Assembly: GCA_947471745.1 (NCBI GenBank)
Contig: CANJKZ010000092.1
Coordinates: 2,046,001-2,110,000 of the forward strand
Direction of reading: 5' to 3'
Length of the DNA stretch: 64,000 nt
Source of the DNA: Closterium sp. Naga37s-1
Taxonomy: Eukaryota; Streptophyta; Zygnematophyceae; Desmidiales; Closteriaceae
In this document: positions 20,064 to 30,700 of the stretch, piece by piece
How positions within the stretch are numbered: the stretch's first letter is position 1
Layout of the letters: each line of letters begins with the position of its first letter
Made by a program: the position numbers and the translations under genes
Notes under the pieces: model-generated
The model's database searches: none
Told to the model about the DNA's origin: nothing
The model's input: the letters and a program-made list of their open reading frames with translations, nothing else

Positions 20064-23000
20064 ATGGCTACCCCTAGTGTCCTCGCTTTTGACGCTGAGG
20101 GTCGGGCCATTGACTTTGAAGTCTGGATAGATGACCTGCAGCTTTTCTTACAGTGCGATAGGGCAGACGGCCTCTCCCTCTTTGACCTCACTTCTGGTGC
20201 CTCTCCTGCCCCCGCTGCTGATGCTGACGCCACTGTTCGCTCACGGTGGGCCACGCGCGATGCTGCTGCACGTCTTGCTGTGCGTCGCCACCTACCTACC
20301 TCTGAGCGTGCGCACTTTAGCCAGTACAAGAGTGCTCACACCTTGTACGACGCTGTAGTTGCACGCTACTCCTCCCCTGCCACTGCTGCACTGAGCCGCC
20401 TCATGCTACCGTACCTCTTCCCTGACCTTGCTGCCTTTCCCACAGTCGCTGACCTCATTACGCACCTCCGCACTAGTGACACTCGCTACCGCGCTGCGCT
20501 TCCTGCTGAGTTCTGCGCCAAGAACCCCCCCCCCATGTACATCACCCTCTACTACATAGTCACCCGTCTCCCTGACTCCCTTCGCGTAGTCAGGGACCAC
20601 TTCCTCTCGGTTTGCCCCACCACTCTCACCGTTGACCTCCTCGAGAAGGCCCTCCTAGCAGCAGAAAAGAGCATAGTCGCTGTAGGAGCCTCTCGTGGTG
20701 ACCCTCGCACCCCCATCTTTGAGGGGTGTTCCCCCTCCCCTCTCTTGCCCTCTGTTGCCTCTGTTGCTGCGGCCGACCTCGCTGGTTTGGAGTCGGTTGG
20801 GGCAGCGTCTACCCCTAGCGGGAGACGCCGCCCTGGCAAGGGCAAGGGGGGCAGGGGCGCTGGAGGAGCTAGCGGGGGCGGTGGAGGCGGCGGTGGAGGC
20901 GGTGGAGGAGGTGGGGGTGGCGGTGGGGGTGGTGGCGGGGGTGGAGGTGTAGGTGGCGGCAGTGGAGGCGCAGGCGGCAGCGGCGGTGGCGGAGGGAGCG
21001 GAGGTGGCGGCGGTGGAGGAGGAGGCGGCGGAGGAGGTGGAGCTGGTCGGGGTGGCGCTGCGCAGAGGGTCGGCTCCGGTGGTGGTCAGCGCCAGCAGCA
21101 GCAGCAGCAGCGCACTCGTGACGTCCCCTCCCCTCAGCAGCTCCGTGACTGGTACACTGCACGCCAGAGGGGTGGGGGTACTGGTCCGTGCACCTACGTC
21201 CTGCGCACCGGCGACCGCGCGGGTGAGCAGTGCGGGGGTGCGCACTCCACCCAGCGCTGCTTTGGCCGCCTGACGGACGCTTGGCGTCACCAGTTCCCTG
21301 AGGCCACTGAGATCCCCCGCTGGGGTGAGCTGTCTAGGGCGGGTGTAGCTGTCTTTGACCTTGACTTTGATGCTATTCTTGCTGCCATGTATACTGTGAC
21401 TATTAGTGATGAGGGTGACTGTTACCGGTGTTTTCCGCCCGACCCGGGCATTGAGACTGCTGCTCTAGGTACTGGTGAGGCTGCTGCTCTAGGTGCTAGC
21501 GAGGCTGCTGCTCTAGGTGCGTCTGCTCCCTCAAGTACTGGTGAGTCTGCTCTCTCAGGTTCTGCGTCGGCTTCGGCCTCCCACACCTTCACCCTTGACT
21601 CGGGGGCTTCTCGCTCCTTCTTTCGAGACCGCACCACACTCACGCCGCTTGGCCGGCCAGTTGCGGTCTCTCTGGCAGACCCCTCTGGGGGTCCTGTCCT
21701 TGCTCACTTCTCCACTGTCCTCCCGTGTCCGGCGGCCCCCTCTGGCACCCTGTCTGGTCTTTACCTCCCCTCGTTCTCTACGAACTTGGTGAGTGGTGCT
21801 GACCTACAGGATGCGGGGGTTCACCAGTTCACTCCTGCGAGTCAGCGGGTGACCCACTGCACGGACGCTCGGACAGGCCGACACCTGGCCACGTTTACAC
21901 GTCGGCCGGGGTCGAGCCTGTACACACTGACCACTGCGTCTCCCCCAGTCCCTGCGTCTGGTCAGGTAGCTGCGTCGGGTCAGGTGTTTGCTGCAGCGTC
22001 CAGGTCTGGTCCTGAGTCTGCCCCCTGCTCGTGTCGCCTCCTGTCTCACGAGACTCTCCTCTGGCACCACCGCCTTGGTCACCCCTCCCTGCTTCGTCTC
22101 CGGAGCATGGCCTCCTGTGTCCTTGTCTCTGGTCTTCCCCGGTCCCTCCCTCCACTTCCTCCGGGGCCTGGCCCTACCTGCGTCCCCTGTGTCGAGGGAC
22201 GACAGCGGGCTACCCCTCACTCCTCCCAGTTTCCTCCGACAGAGGCCCCGCTGCAGACGCTTCACATGGACGTGTGGGGCCCGGCCCGCGTCCGTGGACA
22301 GGGTCACGAGCGCTACTTCCTGCTGGTGGTTGACGACTACTCGCGTTACACCACAGTCTTCCCCGTGCGCAGCAAGGGTGATGTCACTGAGGTGTTGATC
22401 GACTGGATCCGCGCAGCTCGTCTCCAGCTCAGGCGGAGCTTCGGCTCGGACTTTCCTGTTCTGCGTCTGCACTCTGACAGAGGCAGAGAGTTCTCCTCTG
22501 GCCTTCTGCGAGCCTACTGTCGTGCACGAGGCATCCGCCAGACCTTCACGCTTCCGGACTCTCCACAGCAAAATGGGATTGCTGAGCGCCGCATTGGCAT
22601 GGTCATGGACGTCGCCCGTACGTCCATGATGCATGCGGCTGCCCCCCATTTTCTGTGGCCGTTTGCGGTTCGGTACGCGGCGCATCAGATCAACCTTCAG
22701 CCCAGGGTCTCCATGCCGGAGACCTCCCCAGCCTTGCTGTGGACGGGGAAGGTTGGCGATGCGTCTGCGTTCCGTGTCTGGGGATCTCGGGCGTTTGTCC
22801 GCGACTTGTCTGCGGACAAGCTGTCCCCTCGTGCTGCTCCTTGCGTCTTCCTGGGTTTCCCCCCTGACGCCCCAGGGTGGCATTTCTACCACCCCACCTC
22901 TCGCCGTGTTCTGTCCTCCCAGGACGTCACGTTCGACGAGTCGGTCCCCTACTACCGCCTCTTCCCCTACCGCACTCCGTCCCTCCCCCCGCCACCGCTC

Positions 23001-26000
23001 TTCCTTGTACCAGGTCCCCCCCCGGTAGACCCCCTCCCCCCTCAGGGTCCTGCCCCTTCAGGTGTGTCCCAGGTAGACGCTGTTGAGCCTGTCGAGGTCG
23101 CTGGTGACTCTGGTGCTGCTGAGGGTGCTGAGCCTGGGGGTGCTGACTCTGGGGGTGCTGAGCGTGTGGGTGCTGACTCTGGGGGTGCTGAGCGTGTGGG
23201 TACTACGACTGGGGGTGCTGAGCCTGGGGGTGCTGCGTCTGGGGGTGCTGAGCCTGGGGGTGCTACGCCTGGAGGTGCTGAGCCTGGGGGTGCTGCGTCT
23301 GGGGGTGCTGAGCCTGGGGGTACTACGCCTGGAGGTGCTGAGCCTGGGGGTGCTACGCCTGGTGGTGCTGTGCCTGGCGGTTCTCCGGTTGCTCCTTCTC
23401 GCCGGGAGCCACTCTCTCCCCAGGAGCTGCGTGAGTGGTTTGCCCGGCGCTGGAGGCGAGCTGCTGGAGCTGGAGGTGCTGCGGGTACTGGAGGTTCTGT
23501 TGCTGCTGAGAGAGCTGGTGCCACGGGTCCCGGAGGTGCTCGTACTGGGAGTACTGGAGCTGCTGGACCTGCGGGTACTTCTGGAGCTGGAGTTGCTGTG
23601 GGTGTTGGCGCGGAGGCTACTGCTGTCGGTCCTGGAGGCGGTCCTGCTGGGGGTACTACTGGTGCTGCTGGGGGTTCTGGAGCTGGAGCTGCTACTGGTG
23701 CTGGTGCTGCCACTGGGGGTGCTGGTGCTGTCCCTCCTGTGTCTGGAGTCGCCGCACGGCCTCGGCCGTACTTCGTTCCGCTCCTTCAGCAGGTTCTTGG
23801 TCTCCCGCCTTCTACTGGTCCTCCTCCTCCCTTAGAGTGTCCACAGCCTGTCCCGTCGCAGTTACAGTTACAGCCGGCCTCCCCACTGCCTGCTCCGTCT
23901 CCCTACACTGGTCCTACTGGAGGTCTTGCTGAGCGTCGTGAGCCTGCGTCTCGCCCTGCGTCGCCTGTCCGTGCTGCTCGCACTAGTGGTCGCGGTTCGC
24001 GTCAGCGTCCTCCTCCTGTCCCTGGCACGCACCGGATGTCTCTGCATCCGTCCACTGCTCCTCTGCGTGCCCCTTTGCCTTCTCCTCCTGAGTCTTCTCT
24101 TCCTACTCTTGCCGACCCGGAGTCGGACTCTCTTCGTGCTGCCAGTCCTACTGTCACGCGTCTCCTTGCTACTGTTGTCACTGACCCTTCCTTTGAGTCC
24201 ACTGCTGCGTCTGCCCTAGTTGCTGAGCTCGTCGACTTTGCTGCTCGCTGTCGCCTAGACTACGTCGCCAGTCTTGTTGCTGAGTCTGAGTCTGTCTGTC
24301 CTCCGTCCGTCGGGGGTGAGTGTGACCTTGGCACGGACGTCCTTGAGGACAGGCAGGAGGAGTTCCAGTGCTTGGCCGCTGCTTCACCTCATCTCGTGTC
24401 CGTACTGCTTACCCCTGAGGGAGACCCGGATGCACTTGACATCCCGACTCCGCGCTCTTACGCGGAGGCGATAGAGGGTCCCTACTCCTCTCAGTGGCAG
24501 GCAGCTATGGACGCAGAGATGGCTTCCTGGAAGTCCACAGGCACCTACGTTGACGATGTTCCCCCTCCTGGGGCGAACATCGTCAGTGGCATGTGGATTT
24601 TCAGGGTGAAGCGACCGCCGGGTTCTCCGCCTGTCTTCAAGGCGCGTTACGTGGCTCGTGGCTTCAGTCAGCGGCAGGGAGTTGACTACTTTCAGACCTT
24701 CTCTCCCACCCCGAAGATGACCACTCTTCGGGTACTGCTGCACGTAGCTGCTCACCGTGACTACGAGCTACACTCTCTTGACTTCAGCACTGCTTTCTTG
24801 CAGGGCAGCCTGCACGAGGAGATCTGGCTGCGTCGCCCACCTGGCTTCACTGGGTCTTTTCCTCCTGGCACCCAGTGGAGCCTACGGCGGCCAGTCTACG
24901 GTCTCCGCCAGGCACCGCGTGAGTGGCACGACACACTGAGGACTACACTTGCGGCTCTTGGGTTTTCTCCCTCTACTGCCGACCCGTCGCTGTTTCTGCG
25001 CACCGACACTTCTTTGCCGCCGTTCTACATCCTCGTGTACGTCGACGACTTGGTCTTTGCCACAGCTGACACTGCTGGACTAGCCCACGTGAAGTCCGAG
25101 CTGCAGAAGAGACACACGTGCACTGACCTGGGTGAACTGCGCAGCTACCTTGGCTTGCAGATCACCCGGGACAGAGCACGCCGCACCATTACCCTGACTC
25201 AGTCACACATGGTGCAGCAGGTCCTTCAGCGCTTTGGCTTCACGTACACCTCGCCTCAGGCCACTCCTCTGCCTACTCGCCACTCGCTCTCAGCTCTGCC
25301 TTCGGATGAGTCCGTAGAGTCGAGTGGCCCGTACCCAGAGCTTGTTGGCTGCCTCATGTACCTGATGACCTGCACACGACCTGACCTTGCATACCCTCTT
25401 AGCATTCTTGCACGCTATGTTGCTCCTGGGAGACACAGACCGGAGCACATGGCTGCAGCGAAGAGGGTGTTGCGCTACTTGTGCAGTACGTCGGGCATGG
25501 GGCTTGTGCTTGGAGGGCAGAGTCCAGTGGTCCTTACTGGGCACGCAGACGCTTCTTGGGCTGACGACCAGGCTACGCAGCGGTCGTCACAGGGTTACAC
25601 CTTCAGCCTTGGTTTCGGCTCTGTTTCGTGGCGGGCTACCCGCTCGTCTTCTGTTCTCGGCTCCAGTTGTGAGGCTGAGATCTACGCAGGAGCCATGGCT
25701 GCACAGGAGCTTCGCTGGCTCACCTACCTGCTGACTGACCTCGGAGAGCTGCCTCGTTCTCCTCCAGTGCTGTACGTAGACAACAAGGCCATGCTGGCCT
25801 TGTGTCGGGAGCAGCGACTGGAGCACAGAACGAAGCACATTGCTCTCCGCTACTTTCTTGCTCGTGAGCTGCAGCAGCGTGGTCAGCTGCGTCTTGCGTA
25901 CGTGGCCTCTGAGGCCAACACTGCTGATATCTTCACCAAGGCTCTTGCGCCTTGTGACCATCAGCGCTTCTGTACTCAGCTGGGCCTTGTGCCTACCTTG

Positions 26001-26021
26001 CCTCACTTGCTCACCTCTTGA
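20064..26021 (+). CDS. Intact Ty1/copia gag-pol polyprotein of C1 (1985 aa)
   Basis: Encodes everything for copia retrotransposition in one frame. Gag (1-400) starts MATPSVLAFDAEGRAIDF, has a polyglycine tract (about 266-332) and a knuckle at about 376-399 (C-X13-C-X3-H-X4-C). Protease: TLDSGASRSFF (about 510). Integrase: HHRLGH...CVPC zinc site (about 667-709), catalytic Asp in MDVWGP (736), Asp in HSDRGREF (805) and Glu in GIAERRIG (840), a D-35-E spacing; this copy reads RGREF where C2, G and H read RGGEF. Hinge of GGAEPGGA repeats (about 1010-1250). RT from about 1475 with YVDD (about 1658). RNase H: HADASW, CEAEIYA, VDNKAM, ANTADIFTKAL. The start is chosen because all family members share it just after the leader stop. 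No gag/pol frameshift exists. Confidence 0.96.
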   Translation: MATPSVLAFDAEGRAIDFEVWIDDLQLFLQCDRADGLSLFDLTSGASPAPAADADATVRSRWATRDAAARLAVRRHLPTSERAHFSQYKSAHTLYDAVVARYSSPATAALSRLMLPYLFPDLAAFPTVADLITHLRTSDTRYRAALPAEFCAKNPPPMYITLYYIVTRLPDSLRVVRDHFLSVCPTTLTVDLLEKALLAAEKSIVAVGASRGDPRTPIFEGCSPSPLLPSVASVAAADLAGLESVGAASTPSGRRRPGKGKGGRGAGGASGGGGGGGGGGGGGGGGGGGGGGGGGVGGGSGGAGGSGGGGGSGGGGGGGGGGGGGGAGRGGAAQRVGSGGGQRQQQQQQRTRDVPSPQQLRDWYTARQRGGGTGPCTYVLRTGDRAGEQCGGAHSTQRCFGRLTDAWRHQFPEATEIPRWGELSRAGVAVFDLDFDAILAAMYTVTISDEGDCYRCFPPDPGIETAALGTGEAAALGASEAAALGASAPSSTGESALSGSASASASHTFTLDSGASRSFFRDRTTLTPLGRPVAVSLADPSGGPVLAHFSTVLPCPAAPSGTLSGLYLPSFSTNLVSGADLQDAGVHQFTPASQRVTHCTDARTGRHLATFTRRPGSSLYTLTTASPPVPASGQVAASGQVFAAASRSGPESAPCSCRLLSHETLLWHHRLGHPSLLRLRSMASCVLVSGLPRSLPPLPPGPGPTCVPCVEGRQRATPHSSQFPPTEAPLQTLHMDVWGPARVRGQGHERYFLLVVDDYSRYTTVFPVRSKGDVTEVLIDWIRAARLQLRRSFGSDFPVLRLHSDRGREFSSGLLRAYCRARGIRQTFTLPDSPQQNGIAERRIGMVMDVARTSMMHAAAPHFLWPFAVRYAAHQINLQPRVSMPETSPALLWTGKVGDASAFRVWGSRAFVRDLSADKLSPRAAPCVFLGFPPDAPGWHFYHPTSRRVLSSQDVTFDESVPYYRLFPYRTPSLPPPPLFLVPGPPPVDPLPPQGPAPSGVSQVDAVEPVEVAGDSGAAEGAEPGGADSGGAERVGADSGGAERVGTTTGGAEPGGAASGGAEPGGATPGGAEPGGAASGGAEPGGTTPGGAEPGGATPGGAVPGGSPVAPSRREPLSPQELREWFARRWRRAAGAGGAAGTGGSVAAERAGATGPGGARTGSTGAAGPAGTSGAGVAVGVGAEATAVGPGGGPAGGTTGAAGGSGAGAATGAGAATGGAGAVPPVSGVAARPRPYFVPLLQQVLGLPPSTGPPPPLECPQPVPSQLQLQPASPLPAPSPYTGPTGGLAERREPASRPASPVRAARTSGRGSRQRPPPVPGTHRMSLHPSTAPLRAPLPSPPESSLPTLADPESDSLRAASPTVTRLLATVVTDPSFESTAASALVAELVDFAARCRLDYVASLVAESESVCPPSVGGECDLGTDVLEDRQEEFQCLAAASPHLVSVLLTPEGDPDALDIPTPRSYAEAIEGPYSSQWQAAMDAEMASWKSTGTYVDDVPPPGANIVSGMWIFRVKRPPGSPPVFKARYVARGFSQRQGVDYFQTFSPTPKMTTLRVLLHVAAHRDYELHSLDFSTAFLQGSLHEEIWLRRPPGFTGSFPPGTQWSLRRPVYGLRQAPREWHDTLRTTLAALGFSPSTADPSLFLRTDTSLPPFYILVYVDDLVFATADTAGLAHVKSELQKRHTCTDLGELRSYLGLQITRDRARRTITLTQSHMVQQVLQRFGFTYTSPQATPLPTRHSLSALPSDESVESSGPYPELVGCLMYLMTCTRPDLAYPLSILARYVAPGRHRPEHMAAAKRVLRYLCSTSGMGLVLGGQSPVVLTGHADASWADDQATQRSSQGYTFSLGFGSVSWRATRSSSVLGSSCEAEIYAGAMAAQELRWLTYLLTDLGELPRSPPVLYVDNKAMLALCREQRLEHRTKHIALRYFLARELQQRGQLRLAYVASEANTADIFTKALAPCDHQRFCTQLGLVPTLPHLLTS
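20862..21060 (+). repeat. Glycine-codon tract in the gag of C1
   Basis: About 65 codons, nearly all GGN with a few Ser, Ala and Val. The tract differs in length and substitutions between C1, C2 and H, indicating repeat instability. Antisense and shifted-frame ORFs here are artefacts. Confidence 0.85.
23100..23760 (+). repeat. GGAEPGGA-coding minisatellite, hinge of C1
   Basis: 30-bp units such as GGTGCTGAGCCTGGGGGTGC encode GGAEPGGA(T/A)(P/S), followed by a Gly/Ala/Thr-rich stretch. Unit number and order differ from those at 30840-31100 (C2) and 57060-57330 (H). Confidence 0.85.
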
Positions 26022-26227
26022 CCTTGCTTGTGCTGTTACATATATATATACCTGCTCTTGTTTGTTTAGCCTTTATATATATATGTACTCCTGCATGTGA
26101 ACTGGCCTTGTGGCCTTGAACTTGTGCTCGGAATGCGTGGTGACTTTGTGATCCACCCTGAGCTTGCTTTGCTTTGCTTGACTGGTCTTGTGACCCCTTG
26201 TTCTCCCCCACTTTGCCTATGGGGGTG
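26022..26227 (+). other. 3' UTR and polypurine tract of C1
   Basis: TATATATATA stretches at 26040-26050 and 26073-26083, then conserved sequence ending GCCTATGGGGGTG (26215-26227) directly before the LTR. Confidence 0.8.
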
Positions 26228-26352
26228 TGTCAGATTTATATGACAGAGCTACTGTAGGCTATAGTGGGGTAGCACATATGGGGTACAGTTTTCTAGGGTT
26301 TGCATTTTGTACCCAACTTTCCCTTAGTCATTTCATTCCTTGTTTCTTCTCA
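26228..26352 (+). repeat. 3' LTR of C1
   Basis: 125 bp, no difference from the 5' LTR found by eye. Followed by GGTAA. Confidence 0.95.
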
Positions 26353-26532
26353 GGTAAGGCTATTCCTATTGGAAATGCTTAAAGTACGTTTCGGTTACTC
26401 CAACATATAGCACCTTTTGTATATTAGAAAATGTCATGACATGTGAATAGTATTAATAATTCGACGGGTATAATGTGACGGTATATGTGGATTTTGAGAT
26501 TTTGAGATTTGTAATCATATCGTTGAAATCTC
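26353..26532. other. AT-rich spacer between C1 and C2
   Basis: 180 bp of AT-rich unique-looking DNA (GGTAAGGCTATTCC...GAAATCTC). Joined to 18988-19029 on the left and 34057-34209 on the right, it forms the pre-insertion site of both elements. No ORF or known repeat seen. Confidence 0.6.
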
Positions 26533-26657
26533 TGTCGGATTTATATGACATAGCTGCTGTAGGCTATAGTGGGGTAGCACATATGGGGTACAGTTTCCTT
26601 GGGTTTGCTTTTTGTACCCAACTTTCACTTAGTCATTTCATTCCTCGTTTCTTATCA
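26533..26657 (+). repeat. 5' LTR of C2
   Basis: 125 bp, TGTCGGATTT...TTTCTTATCA. Differs from its partner at two sites (TCGG/TCAG and CCTTGGG/CCTAGGG). Confidence 0.95.
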
Positions 26658-27797
26658 TGGTATCGAGCAGGTTCCCTAGTGGGAACGATTCCTAGGGCCC
26701 ACCACCACGAAATTTTTTTTCCTGCCCGGAGCGCGCTTCGCTCCGGCCCGAGCCGCGCCCTGTGTGCTCTCCCTACCGTCGCGCCCTCGCTAGGCCCCTC
26801 ACGGCCCCGTCGCGTCGCCCTTAGCGGCCCTCTCACGGCTCGTCGCGCCGCCCTTACGGCCCTTCGTGCCGCCCTTACGGCCCGTCGCGCCCGTCGCGCC
26901 GCCCTTACGGCCCCTCGCGCCGCCCTTACGGCCCCTCGTGCCGCCCCTTACGGCCCTTCGCGCCGTCCCTTACGGCCCCTCGCGCGGCCTTTTACGCCCC
27001 TTACGGCCCCTCCCGCGGCCCCTCACGGCCCCCCTACGGCTAGTCGCCGCCCTCCACGGCCCCGCCACCTACCTGTGCGGCCCCGCCACCTACCTGTGCG
27101 GCCCCGCCACCTACCTGTGCGGCCCCGCCACCTACCTGCGGCCCCGCCACCTACCCGCGGCCCCGCCACCTACCTGTGCGGCCCCGCCACCTACCTGTGC
27201 GGCCCCGCCACCTACCTGCGGCCCCGCCACCTACCCGCGGCCCCGCCACCTACCTGTGCGGCCCCGCACCTACCTGTGCGGCCCCGCCACCTACCTGCGG
27301 CCCCGCCACCTACCAGCGGCCCCGCCACCTACCCGCAGCCCCGCCACCTACCTGTGCGGCCCCGCCACCTTCCTGCTGGCCCCGCCACCTACCTGCGGCC
27401 CCGCCACCTACCAGCGGCCTCGCCACCTACCTGCGGCCTCGCCACCTACCTGCGGCCCCGCCACCTACCTTTGCGGCCCCGCCGCCTCCTCTCAGCGGCC
27501 CCGCCGAGCCGCTCAGCAGCCGAGCCGCCCAGCAGCCGAACCGCCCAGCCGCCGAGCCGCCCAGCAGCCGAGCCGCCCAGAAGCCGAGCCGCCGAGCCGC
27601 CCAACAGCCGAGCCACCGAGCCCCCCAGCAGCCGAGCCGCCGAGCCGCCCAGCAGCCGAGCCGCCGAGCCGCCCAGCAGCCGAGCCGCCGAACCGCCCTG
27701 CAGCCGAACCACCCGAGCCGCCCTGTCCGGTAAGAGCAGCGCCTCTTTCACTGCACTGCCCTCACCCTACTGTTTGCGCTGCTAGTCTACTGCTGTC
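26658..27797 (+). repeat. Leader of C2 with 21-bp tandem repeats
   Basis: Shares the first block with C1 (GTGGGAACGATTCCTAGGG) and the final CCGAGCCGCCCAGCAG block (27500-27700). The middle is different: CCCGCCACCTACCTGTGCGG repeated with a 21-bp period (27061, 27082, ...) to about 27480, with variants TGCGG, CGCGG and AGCGG. Confidence 0.8.
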
Positions 27798-30700
27798 ATG
27801 GCTTCCCCTAGTGTCCTCGCTTTTGACGCTGAGGGTCGGGCCATTGACTTTGACGTCTGGATAGATGACCTGCAGCTTTTCTTACAGTGCGACAGAGCAG
27901 ACGGCCTCTCCCTCTTTGACCTCACTTCTGGTGCCTCTCCTGCCCCCGCTGCTGATGCTGACGCCACTGTTTGCTCACAGTGGGCCACGCGCGATGCTGC
28001 TGCACGTCTTGCTGTGCGTCGCCACCTGCCTACCTCTGAGCGTGCGCACTTTAGCCAGTACAAGAGTGCTCACACCTTGTACGACGCTGTAGTTGCGCGC
28101 TACTCCTCCCCTGCCACTGCTGCACTGAGCCGCCTCATGCTACCGTACCTCTTCCCTGACCTTGCTGCCTTTCCCACAGTCGCTGGCCTCATTACGCACC
28201 TCCGCACTAGTGACACTCGCTACCGCGCTGCGCTTCCTGCTGAGTTCTGCGCCAAGAACCCCCCCCCCATGTACATCACCCTCTACTACATAGTCACCCG
28301 ACTCCCTGACTCCCTTCGCGTAGTCAGGGACCACTTCCTCTCAGTTTGCCCCACCACTCTCACCGTTGACCTCCTCGAGAAGTCCCTCCTAGCAGCAGAG
28401 AAGAGCATAGTAGCTGTAGGAGCCTCTCGTGGTGACCCTCGCACCCCCATCTTTGAGGGGTGTTCCCCCTCCCCCCTTTTGCCCTCTGTTGCCTCTGCTG
28501 CTGCGGCCGACCTCGTTGGGCTTGAGTCGGTCGGTGCGGCGTCTACCCCTAGCGGGAGACGCCGCCCTGGCAAGGGCAAGGGGGGCAGGGGCACTGGAGG
28601 AGCTAGCGGGGGCGGTGGAGGCGGCGGTGGAGGCAGCGGAGGGGGTGGGGGTGGCGGTGGGGGTGGTGGTGGGGGTGGAGGTGTCGGAGGCGGCGGCGGC
28701 GGTGGCGGTGGGAGCAGAGGTGGCGGCGGTGGAGGAGGCGGCGGCGGAGGAGGTGGAGCTGGTCGGGGTGGCGCTGCGCAGAGGGTCGGCTCCGGTGGTG
28801 GTCAGCGCCAGCAGCAGCAGCAGCAGCAGCAGCGCACTCGTGACATCCCCCCCCCTCAGCAGCTCCGTGAGTGGTACGCTGCACGCCAGCGGGGTGGGGG
28901 TACTGGTCCGTGCACCTACGTCCTACGCACCGGCGACCGCGGGGGTGACCAGTGCGGGGGTGCGCACTCCACCCAGCGCTGCTTTGGCCGCCTGACGGAC
29001 GCTTGGCGTCACCAGTTCCCTGAGGCCACTGAGATCCTCTGCTGGGGTGAGCTGTCTAGGGCGGGTGTCGCTGTTTTGACCTTGACTTTGATGCTATTCT
29101 TGCTGCCATGTATACTGTGACTATTAGTGATGAGGGTGACTGTTACCGGTGTTTTCCGCCCGACCCGGGCATTGAGACTGCTGCTCTAGGTACTGGTGAG
29201 GCTGCTGCTCTAGGTGCTAGCGAGGCTGCTGCTCTAGGTGCGTCTGCTCCCTCAAATGCTGGCGAGTCTGCTCTCTCAGGTTCTGCGTCGGCTTCGGCCT
29301 CCCACACCTTCACCCTTGACTCGGGAGCTTCTCGCTCCTTCTTTCGAGACCGCACCACACTCACGCCGCTTGGCCGGCCAGTTGCGGTCTCTCTGGCAGA
29401 CCCCTCTGGGGGTCCTGTTCTTGCTCACTTCTCCACTGTCCTCCCGTGTCCGGCGGCCCCCTCTGGCACCCTGTCTGGTCTTTACCTCCCCTCGTTCTCT
29501 ACGAACTTGGTGAGTGGTGCTGACCTACAGGATGCGGGGGTTCACCAGTTCACTCCTGCGAGTCAGCGGGTGACCCACTGCACGGACGCTCGGACTGGCC
29601 GACACCTGGCCACGTTTACCCGTCGGCCGGGGTCGAGCCTGTACACCCTGACCACTGCGTCTCCTCCAGTCACTGCGTCTGGTCAGGTAGCTGCGTCGGG
29701 TCAGGTGTTTGCTGCAGCGTCCAGGTCTGGTCCTGAGTCTGCCCCCTGTTCGTGTCGCCTCCTGTCTCACGAGACTCTCCTCTGGCACCACCGCCTTGGT
29801 CACCCCTCCCTGCTTCGTCTCCGAGGCATGGCCTCCTGTGTCCTTGTCTCTGGTCTTCCCCGGTCCCTCCCTCCCCTTCCTCTGGGGCCTGGCCCTACCT
29901 GCGTCCCCTGTGTCGAGGGGCGGCAGCGGGCTGCCCCTCACTCCTCCCAGTTTCCTCCGACAGAGGCCCCGCTGCAGACGCTTCACATGGACGTGTGGGG
30001 CCCGGCCCGCGTCCGTGGACAGGGTCACGAGCGCTACTTCCTGCTGGTGGTTGACGACTACTCGCGTTACACCACAGTCTTCCCCTTGCGCAGCAAGGGT
30101 GATGTCACTGAGGTGTTGATCGACTGGATCCGCGCAGCTCGTCTCCAGCTCAGGCAGAGCTTCGGCTCGGACTTTCCTGTTCTGCGTCTGCACTCTGACA
30201 GAGGTGGAGAGTTCTCCTCTGGCCTTCTGCGAGCCTACTGTCGTGCACGAGGCATCCGCCAGACCTTCACGCTTCCGGACTCTCCACAGCAAAATGGGAT
30301 TGCTGAGCGCCGCATTGGCATGGTCATGGACGTCGCCCGTACGTCCATGATGCATGCGGCTGCCCCCCATTTTCTGTGGCCGTTTGCGGTTCGGTACGCG
30401 GCGCATCAGATCAACCTTCACCCCAGGGTCTCCATGCCGGAGACCTCCCCAGCCTTGCTGTGGACGGGGAAGGTTGGCGATGCGTCTGCGTTCCGTGTCT
30501 GGGGATCTCGGGCGTTTGTCTGCGACTTGTCTGCGGACAAGCTGTCCCCTCGTACTGCTCCTTGCGTCTTCCTTGGCTTCCCCCCTGACGCGCCAGGGTG
30601 GCAGTTCTACCACCCCACCTCTCGCCGTGTTCTGTCCTCCCAGGACGTCACGTTTGACGAGTCGGTCCCCTACTACCGCCTCTTCCCCTACCGCACTCCG

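Larger units (their letters stand above)
19030..26352 (+). mobile_element. Copia element C1, full length, 7.32 kb, apparently intact
   Basis: Two 125-bp LTRs (19030-19154 and 26228-26352) that look identical, flanked by the 5-bp duplication GGTAA (19025-19029 and 26353-26357). Primer site, leader, a single 1985-codon gag-pol frame and a polypurine tract are all present. Identical LTRs and an unbroken frame indicate a very recent insertion. Confidence 0.96.

Noticed and set aside
21804..22892. A 362-codon antisense ORF opposite protease-integrase, present at the same place in C1, C2 and H (also 29525-30613 and 55761-56849)
   Set aside because: The three copies are nearly identical in DNA, so conservation is not independent evidence. 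GC-rich codon bias makes antisense frames open, and the product shows no recognisable domain.
19010..26360. A host splice donor (GTAG then GTAAGG) interrupted by C1 and an AT-rich host intron spread over three spacers
   Set aside because: The reconstituted site resembles AG/GTAAGG and 34190-34200 resembles an acceptor, but no coding exon was found on either side.
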